From the NCBI GenBank assembly GCA_963576565.1, contig OY755047.1, positions 20,095,171 through 20,159,170 of the forward strand: 64,000 bases of DNA, written 5' to 3'. Source of the DNA: Aspidapion aeneum (lineage: Eukaryota; Arthropoda; Insecta; Coleoptera; Brentidae). This document shows, one piece after another, positions 47,901 through 58,650 of this stretch. A program made the translations under genes and the position numbers. The first letter of the stretch is position 1, and each line of letters begins with the position of its first letter. Under the pieces are notes generated by a model. The model was not told where the DNA came from. It did no database searches and worked only from the letters and a program-made list of their open reading frames with translations.

Positions 47901-50253
47901 ATTGTTATTTTGGTTATATCTCAAAAAGTGCTTAAGAGAGTTTCATTGTTTATAAATTTGACAAAACCAGTTTGTTTACAGTGTTAAATAAACTTCTAAA
48001 TTTGAAGTCGACAGTCGTTAAAAACTTGGTGTTTTTGCTATCCAGCGGCGTTAGTTTCTTTAAATTCGGTCATATACTTAAACAAGGCCAACACAAAAAT
48101 AGAGGCCACGACCCTGAAAAAATCAGCTGTTCTCCCGGGGCTGAATTTTACATTGGGTCTTATGGGAGGTCAGACGTTTTTTTATGATATTTTCAAAATG
48201 GCACTACAGATTTCCGCAAAATTTCAGTGAAATATTCTCAGACACCATCCCGATATTCCACCAAAGGTTTGTAAGGAAACAACATGATTAAAAGGTTAAA
48301 ATCTTCAAGATGTAGCATTCCTTATTTTGAATTCAAATTACCCGCCATGTACCACATGCCAACTGTTATATTTGACATGTATTTGACTTTGTCATATGTG
48401 ATTGTCACATTCGCTTCTGCTTTAAACTTAATTTTTGTGTTAGCCGCCCTGGCTCACACAAAAATTCAATCAAGTCGGCCTTGTGTGAGCTTATGAAGCG
48501 GCTATGAAAAATTAGGACTTATTACACATTTAAAAAAAATTGTTCTGCCAGAATAAAGTAAAAACAAAATCAAAAACGGCTTTATTTAAAAAAAAATCAA
48601 ATATCCATGAACCGTCATTTCAACTTCAATATTTCAAAGACAATCAGGATGTGACGTCAACAAAGTGGAGGATCGTGGCCCGTCCATTTTGATAGCCCTG
48701 ACTTAAAAAGCTATTACCAAATAGACTTTCGGACCACTCTGTATACTGTACCATGTGTTCTGTATTGAACCGTCACTCCATAAGAGACCCAATCTTCGTT
48801 GTAAACCACAATCTTGCCTTTGGCTGCCTTGGACACATTTTCCAGCTTTAGCTCATCAAAACTCCGTACCACTATCGCTTCAGCTTCCAGGCCTTCCGCC
48901 GGGGTACTGATGGAAGAACCCAAGCCTAGAACCGGTAGATTTGCCTGGCTGGGTTCCAGTAGTTGGGCCGATTCTGAGTTTCTATGAGAAAAATATAATA
49001 GGGGGTTTACAGAAGTTTTCCTGACTGCTTCATCGAAGGAGTCTTCGTCCCAAAGGTTTCGGGTTCTGCAGAAGGTTAGTGCTGGCTAGAGGCACTGCAG
49101 TACTTACCTGACCCAATGAGGAACTTGCACCTCCTCACCATGGACATTTTCCAAGCCATATTGCTTCATATTTTCGAGCATATAATCGATGGCATTTTCG
49201 AGATTTTGAGTGCCAGATACTCGGGCACCAAATTTATCCACGAATGTCGCTAGCTCTTTGAATGTACCTCCCTACAAAATAAGAAACATTTTTCGCTCAT
49301 ATTTAAAGATAAACTACTAAACCAGTGAATTTTAAAAAACTGTTTTTGTTTCATATTCATATTGCGCTGGAAAGCACATGCAAAAAAGAAGAGGTTGAGA
49401 TAAGGTATCAAAAATAAACTGGGTAATTGGAAGGAAGTCCAATTTAACAATTCATAACAAGTTACTGTTTTATAGACAAATACCATAAATTATATTATTA
49501 GTTTATGCAAATACTAAAACCACTATGGACATAATAAGTTATTTATCTATAGGGTTGTACTAAAAAGAGTAACAATTAAGGTTTACAGATATTTCAAAAT
49601 AAAGTATTATGAAATTAAGAAACATTATGAATACACCTTGAAATAGTGACGTTCATCAGGACCTAAAAATCTAAACTGCAGCAGAGACTATTAGAAAGTA
49701 CGTAAAAAGTCATAAAAATAGACTTCATCAACAAGTGAATGTGGAAGCGCTTGAACTTCTAGAATATACTATGCTAGTTCAAAGACTAAAAGGTGTGAAG
49801 CCGTTGATTAGATTTTGACCAAAATCTAATCAGGTCTTTACAGTATTCGACACTAATTTACTTGAAAATTTCATGAAAATCTGTTCAGAGTTTTAAGAGC
49901 TTTCGTGTGCTTTTGCTGCGCAGGCTAGGAAGGTAAAAGAATATTGGAAATACGCAGAAAGTGTAAAATACTGAATTGTCAAAATTCAACAAACAAATTT
50001 TTAAAGTTTATAATAGGCAAGTTAATTTTTAATATATTTTTTTATTTAATAAATTTACCTTAAATTTTCCATTGGTTATAGAATTAATAATAGTATTAAC
50101 TACGGTTTCATAACTTTTGATTTCCTGAACCAGTGCCGTTGGTAGATTACATTCCTTTTTATGCACTAAATTATCGTTAAAATCACAAGTTGCTTTATTA
50201 TAAAAAACTATAAATAAACAAAACAATACACATTTTTTTTTCGGCATTTTCAT
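41426..50253 (-). CDS. carboxypeptidase Q (plasma glutamate carboxypeptidase-like, M28), 9 exons
   Basis: Secreted or lysosomal zinc dipeptidase of the M28 family. Exons: 50059-50253, 49108-49271, 48752-48981, 47233-47402, 45983-46088, 45253-45394, 45015-45197, 43111-43230, 41426-41576. They sum to 1461 nt, 486 residues plus stop, against about 472 in human CPQ, with all phases consistent. The N-terminus has a basic head and a hydrophobic run to about residue 23 (signal peptide). Metal ligands and catalytic residues: H and D of [28 protein letters not shown] and the late HHSPAD. The protease-associated part [15 protein letters not shown] sits in exon 4. Exon 3 must end at 48752 (CATG/GTACAG); the further open frame to 48718 does not fit phase. 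Exon 5 uses a GC donor. The two Met codons (50253 and 50247) are both possible starts. Confidence 0.95.
41963..42044 (-). other. tRNA-like (possibly SINE-derived) sequence
   Basis: The minus strand shows an A-box-like TAGCTTTAGTGG, a B box GGTTCGAATCC, and ends that pair over five bases (GTAGC/GCTGC). At 82 nt it resembles a class II tRNA, but I could not identify an anticodon arm with confidence. A tRNA-derived repeat or pseudogene is more likely than a working tRNA. Confidence 0.45.
42120..43105 (+). pseudogene. LINE reverse transcriptase fragment (5' truncated)
   Basis: A 316-codon open frame (42138-43088) starts inside the [22 protein letters not shown], then the catalytic [39 protein letters not shown] and a C-terminal [15 protein letters not shown] short AAG microsatellite tail follows. 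The upstream endonuclease and first RT motifs are missing, typical of 5' truncation in retroposition. It is inserted antisense in the last intron of the carboxypeptidase gene. The 3' tail ends at the splice donor of the neighbouring exon. Confidence 0.92.
43264..43875. mobile_element. 612-bp palindromic element, CAGGGTGT ends
   Basis: The two halves are inverted complements over most of their length, starting CAGGGTGT(C/T)CCAACTAAAAGG. TA sits at both outer edges (43262-43263, 43876-43877), fitting a Tc1/mariner-type non-autonomous foldback. In the carboxypeptidase intron between exons 7 and 8. Confidence 0.88.
43900..45014. other. intron sequence, nothing recognised
   Basis: Carboxypeptidase intron 7. 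AT-rich with some GC patches near 44460-44540; no coding relic or element end seen. Confidence 0.5.
45481..45674. mobile_element. 194-bp hAT-type MITE with 8-bp TSD
   Basis: Imperfect TIRs (GGTGCACCCTGG and CTGGGTGCGCC), long G and C runs inside, and the exact direct repeat AGCGGGAC at 45473-45480 and 45675-45682. Lies in carboxypeptidase intron 5. Confidence 0.88.
45981..45982 (-). other. GC splice donor of carboxypeptidase exon 5
   Basis: The minus strand reads CAACCTG/GCAAGT. Using GC keeps phase and gives [14 protein letters not shown], which aligns with the human protein; no GT nearby does. Confidence 0.88.
46104..46584 (-). mobile_element. pogo/Tigger-type element remnant
   Basis: Ends resemble each other in inverse (CAGTGAAACCTCC and GGGAGGTTTCCTG) next to TA. 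A minus-strand frame from ATG at 46345 to 46172 gives an N-terminal CENP-B/pogo helix-turn-helix: [32 protein letters not shown]. The rest of the transposase is absent. In carboxypeptidase intron 4. Confidence 0.75.
46688..46962. mobile_element. 275-bp hAT-type MITE with 8-bp TSD
   Basis: Ends TGGCGGATCCAG and CTGGATCCGCC are complementary, followed by G and C runs inside. TSD TCCACATA at 46680-46687 and 46963-46970. In carboxypeptidase intron 4. Confidence 0.92.
47403..48751. other. carboxypeptidase intron 3, no recognised element
   Basis: 1.35 kb, AT-rich. A small potential hairpin near 48443-48490 (CTCACACAA/TTGTGTGAG). No coding relic recognised. Confidence 0.5.
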
Positions 50254-50739
50254 CAGCAGATTTGAAACAATTAAATAAATAGGAAGTTACTACGGTTTAT
50301 TTATTTCGATAACCCAATGACATTTATTTAAATAGACGTTTTAGGCTGGATATGATTTATTGCGTAACTACGTATTACTGTAACGTATCCCTGACTAGAG
50401 TATGTAGATATTAGTATACGATCGAACAACCTTTCATCTTTTTAAAGAAAAAACAGACGAAAAAGATTAATATGTGGACAGAGGGTAAGTTATACTATAT
50501 GCAATACCTACACCTATGTGGAGGGGAAAGAAGTGGAACAGAAGCATGATTGTATGGCCTAGCCCCTAGAGCAACCTGGCCTGCATCTCTGGGGAAACAC
50601 ACTACAGTAATTCAAGCCAAAATACATGATAGAAGATACGGGTGTATCGAGCAAGACGAGGTCGCTAATTTAGAGGTCCAGAAGGTAAATTTAAAATTTC
50701 GAAAAACATCGATACGTGGCGACAGAACACTGCTGTATC

Positions 50740-52690
50740 AAGCAATGGGTAGATGAACAACACCCAAACTACTGATATTAATGACCGAGTTAAAATTGCA
50801 GGAAGGATTGGTAAGGTCACTCTCAACATTAGTGATCTGTAACTTCCTTATGCTAAATAGGAAACAAATCAGATAAGTATATGTATAAATCAGTTTATAA
50901 CGTTCTGCGCCATCTTCTGGTTTCCAGTTTCCATTGTCTGTGGTGTCCAATTTAATATTTTCTTTGGGATTCTGTCTTCCACCATTCTTTGTACGTGCCC
51001 ATACCATATAAGTTGGTTAATTTGTATGTCTTCCGTTATTTTTTGTTTAACATCCATAATTTCTCGAATTCTCTCATTTCTCACTCTTTCCAGTTTTGAT
51101 TTTCAGGCAGCCCGTCTCCAATAATCCATTTTAGTGGCTTCTAGTACCTTGCGAGTTTTTTTTTTGTTTTGATACAGCCTTATCCCAGAGAATACTGATG
51201 AGTTGTCCAATTGCTTGTCTTTCTTGGTTATTTCTGTGTTTGATTTCTTCATCTAGACTACCGTCATTAGTGATGTACATTTCCAGATATTTGTACTTTT
51301 TGCTTTGTCTGATGTTGTTCCAAGACAAGGTCCCGTTGTTCCCCAATAATGCACATATATTCGATTTTCTGAAGATTTACCTCCAGCCCACTTATCTTAT
51401 TCTTCACTTAATTTACGGGTCATCGTCGTAATCTTGAGCCAGGACTATTTGGTCATCAGCGAAGCAGAGAGTATACAGTACATAATCGTAAAGTATTCCC
51501 ATCTGTTTGTACTTTCTTTTCCATATTTCCAGTGCTTGTTCTAAATAGATCTTAAACAATGTTGGTGACCAGCAACAACCCTGTTTAAGACCCTTGTTGA
51601 TGTTAAACCCATTTGAAAATATCTGCCCTATTTTTATTTTGCTTGTCTTGTCTGTCTGTACTTCCCTTCTTATGTATCGTTGTCATGTACGGTGTTCTCC
51701 ATTCTTTTGGCAAACTTTCTTCATTAATGCATTTCTGAAACAGGCTAGTTAATTGTCTATATAGCTTTTCTGTGCCGTGTTTAAGTAATTCTAAAGGGAT
51801 GTTACCGGGGCCTGGAGATTTCTGTTTTGCAGTGATTGACAAATCAGATTCACTTCTTTGATATGGATTCTAAGTGGGGATGCTGCTGCTCATATGTAAA
51901 TGTTGGATTGTGGCTGTTGTGATTGTTGATATTGTGTCCGTTGATCAGTCAGCAGTTTTGAGAAGTATTTATTCCACTCTTCCAAAGTTATTGGTGAGAT
52001 GATATCCTTTATCTTTTCTTGACGACGAGATCTTAACATTTTCTAGCTTTCGGTACTTCTACTACCTCTTAGATATTGAGTCTTATGCAGTTTCTTTCCC
52101 AGCTTTCGTTATTCTTTTTTGTTATAGCTGTGCGTACCATTCTTTGAGTTGTTCTGTATTCGTTTTTGTCTTGATCTGACTTGTGTTGAGGAATCTGTTA
52201 TATTTTTCTCTCTTTTTTTGATAATTTCTTCTATTTCTTCATCCCACCAGTACGGCATTCTTTGATTGGGCTTTTCGTATTCTCCTAGAGCTTTAAGAGC
52301 GGCGTCTTTCAAGCAGCTTTCAAGGTACTCATATTGATCTTCTGTGCTTTCAAAGTCGTCAAGTCCTTTTTGTATAATTCCTCTACGCCTTCTTGGTTGA
52401 GGCTGTCTATATCTTTTGTCTCCTTCTGTATTCTTTGTTGTTCTAAAAGGTAGTATTTTGGATTTGACAAGATGGTGGTCACTTCCACACACCGCTACTT
52501 TATGGGCTGTGTTGTGTAGTGTTGTAGCTTGCCGGACAAACACATAATCTATGACAGGTTTAAATTTTTTATTCTTGCACCCAGGTATAATTATGTTGAA
52601 AAAACCCGTTCAGAATTCAAAGGTTATTTTGGTCGCACAAATTGATGACTCTATGGTCTATTTCCATTGTCATTAACAGTGTCTTCCCAA
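50740..52690 (-). pseudogene. decayed LINE (endonuclease end, RT, C-terminal tail)
   Basis: The minus strand reads, in broken frames, the end of an endonuclease (IDYVFVRQA, CGSDHHLVKSK), the RT entry region (KSPGPGNIPLELLKHG, LPKEWRTPYMTTIHKKGS), a FADD catalytic box near 51450, a segment QAIGQLISILWDKAV, and the C-terminal LIWYGHVQRM. Several frameshifts and stops; not functional. Related to the LINE ends at 25.4, 34.8 and 42.1 kb. Confidence 0.85.
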
Positions 52691-53439
52691 AATTGTCCTT
52701 CTATTTTATCTTATTATTTCTTACCCAGCATTAACCTTCACCTTCAGCAAAAGGAGGAAGACCCCCTCCAAGGAGGCAGACTGTCAAAAAAACCTAATAA
52801 GGGGGCTATGAAGCCTCCTGAGGTCTTCAAATCTCCAAAATTAGGAAAACATAGCAAGAGATCAAAAGATAATCTTGCTGTAGGAAGAAATAAAATCAAT
52901 CAACTAATATGCAATAACGAAATCCTAAGGAAGATGGAGAACTTTATTTGCCAATACGTCAAAGAAATAGTAAGTAAATTGCCATAAAATGTCTAATATT
53001 GTGCACGTTTAAATCTAAAATGTTACACGATAAAATCTGGCGAACAGGCAGGCGGACTTAGCCACAACCACTTCAAATATTTAAATAAAAATGATTGAGT
53101 ATTTTGAGTGCGATGATTTTTTTATTTTTACAGCGCAGTCTGGATCTTATATTGACACATTTTGCCATTCATCTTAGTTATTGTTAAAAGGGTATTTCCA
53201 TCAAATTTTCATCCTGATTTGCACGACCTAAGATTTTTTTAACTTGTAGGCTTTGTATCCATGTTAGTCTTTTTAAAATATTTCGAATGGTTCTGGTAGG
53301 AATATTGTCAGGTATCTCTTTAGCAATAGCTGAACTTTAACAATGAGGGAGTACTTCAGTCCAGCACAACCGGCGATTTGAACCCTCATCCACATCTTCA
53401 TTGTCGCCACATTTTCTGCAGAGCTTAACGCAACCAAAT

Positions 53440-53495
53440 TTATTAAAATGGCTATAGTTGATGTGGTATTAAAGTGCCACCGCGTCATCAAAACC
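53440..53495. mobile_element. isolated end sequence related to the P-like element ends
   Basis: TATTAAAGTGCCACCGCGTCAT and TAGTTGATGTGGTATTAAAG match, inverted, the ends at 54035-54065 and 55425-55470. Possibly the end of another copy. Confidence 0.45.
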
Positions 53496-54028
53496 TTGAT
53501 GCGGGAAGGGAGTAGAGGGGTACATACAGTGGCACGCACTTCCTTTAATTTTTTTATTGATATTGATTCCCAAAATGAGGCACTGCACTAATTAGTCATT
53601 AGCTTACTATTTTACTTGCTTTTTATTGATGACTTCTTCTAAACGATTTCATTAGAAAGGAACATATATATATATACTCTTATCTGGTTGTTACGAACAT
53701 ATTATTAATTTAGCTGGGCTTTGACGTTTTCTATTCGTTGTTGTTTTGACTGTTTATGTCAAACAAATTATGACAGAGCTTTTTACAAAACAAATTACCG
53801 TTTTTGCAACTAAATTAATATTTGCGCACATTTGAATATAATTTTGGATCCTCTTTTCTGTTTCGGATCTTTATTTATTAGGTAAGTACCTATTTGATCT
53901 CTCCTTTAAAAGGTCTTAGTGTTTTATCCTTCGAACATTAAGCCCCGAGCGGCACACTGCATGTACAAAGTGAAACACTAATTTTTTAAGGCATCTTTAC
54001 TTAGATTTTGCCGCAGAATTTGGTTTAC

Positions 54029-55466
54029 CATAGCTATGACGCGGTGCCACTTTAATCGCAGCCAACGATAAAGACCGGCCATGGCGCGTTATAAGCAAGT
54101 CGGCGGTCACGTGATCTTAGGAGTCAATTGTATTGCTTAATATATTATATGTTTTTACACAATTTAAATAAATTAACAAAACATTTTTGTTCTTTTATAG
54201 GCAAAAATTGAAAAAAATATTTTGCTGGTATATGTGTTTATTATGGATTAAAGAACTGAATCTATAAAATAAAATATTATGCAAAATTTGCACTCTAATA
54301 TCATCAGGTACATATATTTGGTACATAATATCGTTAGTAACTTCAAATCTATACAAGTCTTTCAAAATTGGACACATCAAACCTAAGCTTTTAGTTTTTT
54401 AATTTTTCTTTGAGTGTCATCATCTTTGTCTGAGTTCTTATTCAAAGATTTATTAGCAGACACTAAATCATTATGCTTCTTAATAAAATTATTTTAAAAA
54501 ACTTTACAAGCCCTTAAACTAATTTTTTCAAGCTTTGACAATAGTTTTTCTCTACAAAAACACTCGCTAGATTTATCTGAAGAAAAATTTTCAATATAGT
54601 TCATTTCACAATAATTTATTAAAAAGAAACAAGTAATTTTGTGAATAAGTGAGATGGTTTTCACATTCAATGAACTGAATGTAGTGGTCGTCAATAATTT
54701 TTTGAAAAATTACCCAGCACAAAGTTTAATATATATTTCATTAAAGTGTAAGTTAACTATCAACTCATGTTCTTTTAAAAGCTGTATCTTACTTTTTAAA
54801 TATCTCACACTACCAGAGAAATTACTATCTGTTAACAATATTTTACAAATCAGTATTTTAATATTGCGAGGGTGCGGAAGACATATTACCTTAGAATTGT
54901 AAATTGACGTGTATGCACTGGATGACTGGATAAACAAAGAACATTAAAGTGTATCCACAATATCTTCGATTCTCAGGTTCCCTTTTCAAGAGACCTAATT
55001 GTTCAATAAGAAATGGCAACTGAACACATTTTTCACTCTCACTATCGAAAATATCACTAAGGATGTCTATTACTTGATCAATCTTATCCAAGATCTTATC
55101 TTTTACCACTTCTTTCCCGTTTGCAACATATTAGGTTTCAGTTTTATAGTTGGACCGACAAGGAACACTAATTACACGTTCGCGGCATTGTTTATCTTAT
55201 AGGTATTTTCTACACTACAGTCTTTTACGTGGGCTGCGTTATTTTAATAACTGATAAAATTCACATAAAATTCGTGCCCGAATTAAAAACAAATCGACGT
55301 AAACAAACATACCAAATCTGAAAACACACATGTTTTATAATGACAACGGGCCGTGAGGCGTTTTTTGTGAGCCTCCTACGGTCACGTGATATTTCCGCGC
55401 CCGGGCCGGTCTTTCTCGTGGGCTGCGACTTTAATACAACATCAACTAGAGTTATGTTCAAAATGG
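54029..55466 (-). mobile_element. P-element/THAP9-like transposon relic
   Basis: The left (54029-54122) and right (about 55350-55466) flanks are degenerate inverted repeats sharing GGCTGCGA, ACTTTAAT, GGCCGGTCTTT and GTCACGTGA. Between them is a broken minus-strand transposase. Confidence 0.65.
54190..55130 (-). pseudogene. P-element/THAP9-like transposase relic
   Basis: Broken frames give, in order, a charged helix (KILDKIDQVIDILSDIF), LIEQLGLLKREPENRRYCGYTL, CLPHPRNIKIL, KSKIQLLKEHELIVNLHFNEIYIK and a C-terminal SANKSLNKNSDKDDDTQRK. This is the order seen in P-like/THAP transposases, where the FNEIYIK position normally reads DEIYIK and starts the catalytic core; here the aspartate is replaced by asparagine. 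The N-terminal zinc finger is not visible and there are several frameshifts. Dead copy. Confidence 0.7.
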
Positions 55467-55832
55467 TAGTTTTGCAAGGAATATCACGGTCTTCATACTT
55501 AGCAATAAACAAATTTATTACATCCTGAGCGGAGTTTCCCACAAAATACCATTTAAAAATTTAAACCTTTTTCGATAGGAATTTTTAACGCCGGCATAAT
55601 ACCCGAAAAAGATATTAGCAAGGTTTATAAAAAAGTAATTTTTACTTCCTTCTCGCTTCGCAGATTTATAAGAAAAGACAATCTCGATCCCTTAACGCGA
55701 CCTCGTTGGATATTCCCTGATATCCCTAGTCAGCTCTTGTCTACCTGCCTATAATTTTAATATGTCAATGAGGTGTAAGCACAGAAACGTATATACTTAT
55801 CTGGAAAGATTCGTCCCCTTGCATTTTATTAA

Positions 55833-55996
55833 AAGGTTAAGATTCGTGGGTTATAGGAGTAGATGTAGAGAAAACACTTTGGTTTTTGGCGACGTTTCGT
55901 TGACAATTTGAAAAAGTGGAAATTGTCCACGAAACGTCGCCAAAAACCAAAGTGTTTTCTCTACATCTACCCCTATAACCCACGAATCTAAACCTT
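55833..55996. repeat. hairpin with 77-bp arms
   Basis: Arms 55833-55909 and 55920-55996 differ at three positions; the loop is 10 bases. No open frame and no other copy seen in the window. Confidence 0.95.
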
Positions 55997-56965
55997 ATCT
56001 GGAAATTTCCCTTCTTTGTTTTTTGAACTTTTGAAAAGAGAGAGTGGCTCTTTTTAAAAGTCGAGGTTCGGTTAAGTATGAGTTATTGCTACGTTGAGTA
56101 TAGATTGGTTTGTTTTATATGGATGTACACCACAAAGCAACCTTCTTCCTTCACTTTTTGCACATATTTTATTTATTCATTTGGTTTATTAGTATAGTTT
56201 TTGCAAAGTCACCTGAAATGCTCCTAATACGGGGTTCTATCAAAAGATATCCAAATTCATATAAAATCTTCCTGGTATAATTTCAACCCTACCGACAGAG
56301 AAAAGGCGGCTCTTTGCGGTCCGAGCACAAAGTATTTGTTTTCTGACCGACCCAGCACAGGGGACCCCTTTAGTCAGCAATATGCAGAGCTAGTCGTTTC
56401 TGTAGGTGTAGGAATAGAAAGTTTTATTATCTATTTTTATTTCTTTAGTTTACGCCATAATTAAATGAAATAATTTCCATGAATATATCTACCGCCGCCC
56501 ATGTCACCTTCTTTAAAGGATATGCCGATAGTCGGCTTTAACCTTTGTTCAACTGACTTTGCAAAAACTATAATACTTAATGTATTAAAATAATAAAAAA
56601 ATTATGACAGTCCTTTAAAACAAAATCTATAAAATATACTTTCGTAAATACGACACGTCCTAAAGATATCTGCTACGTTTTGGAATGGATATTTTAATGA
56701 TATGAAGATACGATGTTTAATTTATTAGCATATTTTTTAAATGATAAGATTTTTGTGCCTATCATCGTGCTATCATCTCTGAAATAATTGCCACATAAAT
56801 TTTTCAGCAAATATTAAGCAATTCAAAACCAATTGGTTTGATTGTTTATTAAATAAACTAATGACATTTTATCTAAAATATAAATAAATATCCATAGTTC
56901 ATTTAAGCGCGGATCTGGGTATAAATCTAGGGGGAATCGGTTCTGTTCTAAATAGGGGGGTAATT
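55997..56965. other. intergenic sequence, nothing recognised
   Basis: AT-rich, no coding relic or repeat end that I can support. Confidence 0.5.
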
Positions 56966-56973
56966 GCGAGGGG

Positions 56974-57436
56974 CAGCGGCGTAGCGTGCCCGAAAGGGCG
57001 GGGGGGGGCGACAGCTAAAAAGGGCGCCTCTGAAAACTGATGAAAAATCTTACGGCACAAAAAAAAACCAAAAGGTCAAAAAGGAGCCTATCACAAATCT
57101 TGCGCCCAAAAAAGGGCGCCTCTGAAAACTGATGAAAAATCTTACGGCACAAAAAAAAACCAAAAGGTCAAAAAGGAGCCTATCACAAATCTTGCGCCCA
57201 AAAAAAAAGAACCGCGCCGTAGAAATTTGAACCGCGCCGTCTCCAAAAAAAAAAAAAAAGGTCATCATATGTCAGGGGGCGGCCGATAAGTCACAAGGGC
57301 GCGTCTGACGAAATCATGTATGCGGGGGCGGCCGATACGACACAAGGGCGCCTCTCCCACCTATGGGGCGCCACTACCCTCGGGGCGGGGGGGGGGGGCG
57401 ACGAACCCCCCGCGCCCCCATCACGCTACGCCGCTG
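56974..57436. mobile_element. 463-bp hAT-type MITE with 8-bp TSD
   Basis: CAGCGGCGTAGCGTG and its exact complement form the ends; TSD GCGAGGGG at 56966-56973 and 57437-57444. The interior has a 92-bp unit repeated from 57021 and 57113 (AGGGCGCCTCTGAAAACTG) and long G and C runs. A left-end fragment of the same family is at about 60424-60460. Confidence 0.93.
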
Positions 57437-57459
57437 GCGAGGGGTGGCTCGATCTCCGA

Positions 57460-57610
57460 TTTCTGTACACGAAAAGGAAATACCTGGTATTTCCCAGTAT
57501 TTCCTTTAATTTCAATGGTACTTCCCAGTACTCCCTAGTATATCCCAAGTACTTCCCGGTATTTCCCCTAGCCTGTACACAAAAAGGAAATACTGTGCCA
57601 CCCCTCGGAT
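57460..57610. repeat. short-period degenerate repeat rich in CCCAGTA/TTTCC words
   Basis: Words such as TTCCCAGTA, CCCTAGTATA, TTCCCGGTATTT and AAAAGGAAATAC recur with irregular spacing. Confidence 0.6.
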
Positions 57611-57773
57611 AATTGTCGACCAAAAAAATATGTGTGCATTTATTTTTTTCTAGTGGGGGGTTAATTATCCGTTAAGCTCTTTATTTATTAACAAAAGGTG
57701 CATATATTTTTTTTCAAGGGGGGGGGGGGTGTAATTACCACGGTGCCCTCTTTAAATCAGCGCCAGGGCCCCA

Positions 57774-58060
57774 GCATACTGCAACTCGGTGTTTTTGTTG
57801 ATAAACTGTATAGTTTTAAAAATATGAATTTTCAAAGTTTGGCCATTTTGGTCTTATGGGATTCCCTACCCTAAAATTCGCTAAATGACGTTTTTCGAAT
57901 CTGAACTCAGGATGTGGTTTTTTTGCATCTCTATGGCCTCACCAGACTGCAACTTGGTGCTTTTGTTAATAAACTGTATAGTTTTTGAAATATAAATTTT
58001 CAAAGTTTGCCCATTTTGGTCTTATGGGATTCCCTACCCTGAAATTCGCTAAATGACGTT
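57774..58060. repeat. tandem repeat, about 167-bp period
   Basis: CTGCAACT(C/T)GGTG...AAACTGTATAGTTTT...GTCTTATGGGATTCCCTACC occurs twice, the second about 165 bp after the first. Diverged. Confidence 0.85.
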
Positions 58061-58390
58061 TCACGTGGGTAATTAAAAGTGCATATATTTTTTTCTAGGG
58101 GGGTAATTACCACATTACCCCCTCTCAAAACCGCGCTTGAATTTATTCAGCTTATTTGAGGCACATTTTAAAAAAATTACTAGATTTATTTTTTTTGAAC
58201 CTTCTGCACTGAAATAAGAACCCATGAATAAGGATTTTAAATTTCCGGAAAAATTGAGTCATGGAAAAAAACGGAAAAAACGGAAAAATTGTGTGAAAAA
58301 TCATCTCTGATAAGGAAATTAGCCCATATAAGCCTCATAAAAATTTATAATTTTTATTTAAATCATTATTAAGTAATTTTAATAAAAATT

Positions 58391-58606
58391 TTGATGAAAA
58401 ACAATGTGGATTTAATTCAAGATGAAGAAGAGGGTATTGTGGAGGCAGATTCAGATGTCGATGCTTACTCAGACTCAGAAGCCGAAGACTCCGGATCGGA
58501 CTCGGAGAAAAATCTTCCTCTTTTTTTTTTTGCCAAAATGTTTTCTAAAAACTGTAGATATGTCTTGTTTGGCAACAATATTCACCAACTAACCAACAGT
58601 CATTAA
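58391..58606 (+). other. short acidic open frame, unassigned
   Basis: 71 codons with an Asp/Glu/Ser-rich stretch (EADSDVDAYSDSEAEDSG). May be the N-terminus of a transposase-like relic; nothing nearby supports an assignment. Confidence 0.25.
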
Positions 58607-58650
58607 TGTTCTGTGAAGTGTGTAAAAAAAAGAAGTACACAAAATGAGAC

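Noticed and set aside
48714..48751. Carboxypeptidase exon 3 extending to 48718
   Set aside because: The frame stays open and a GT follows, but the phase would not fit exon 4 and the extra residues have no counterpart in the family; the donor at 48751-48750 fits both.
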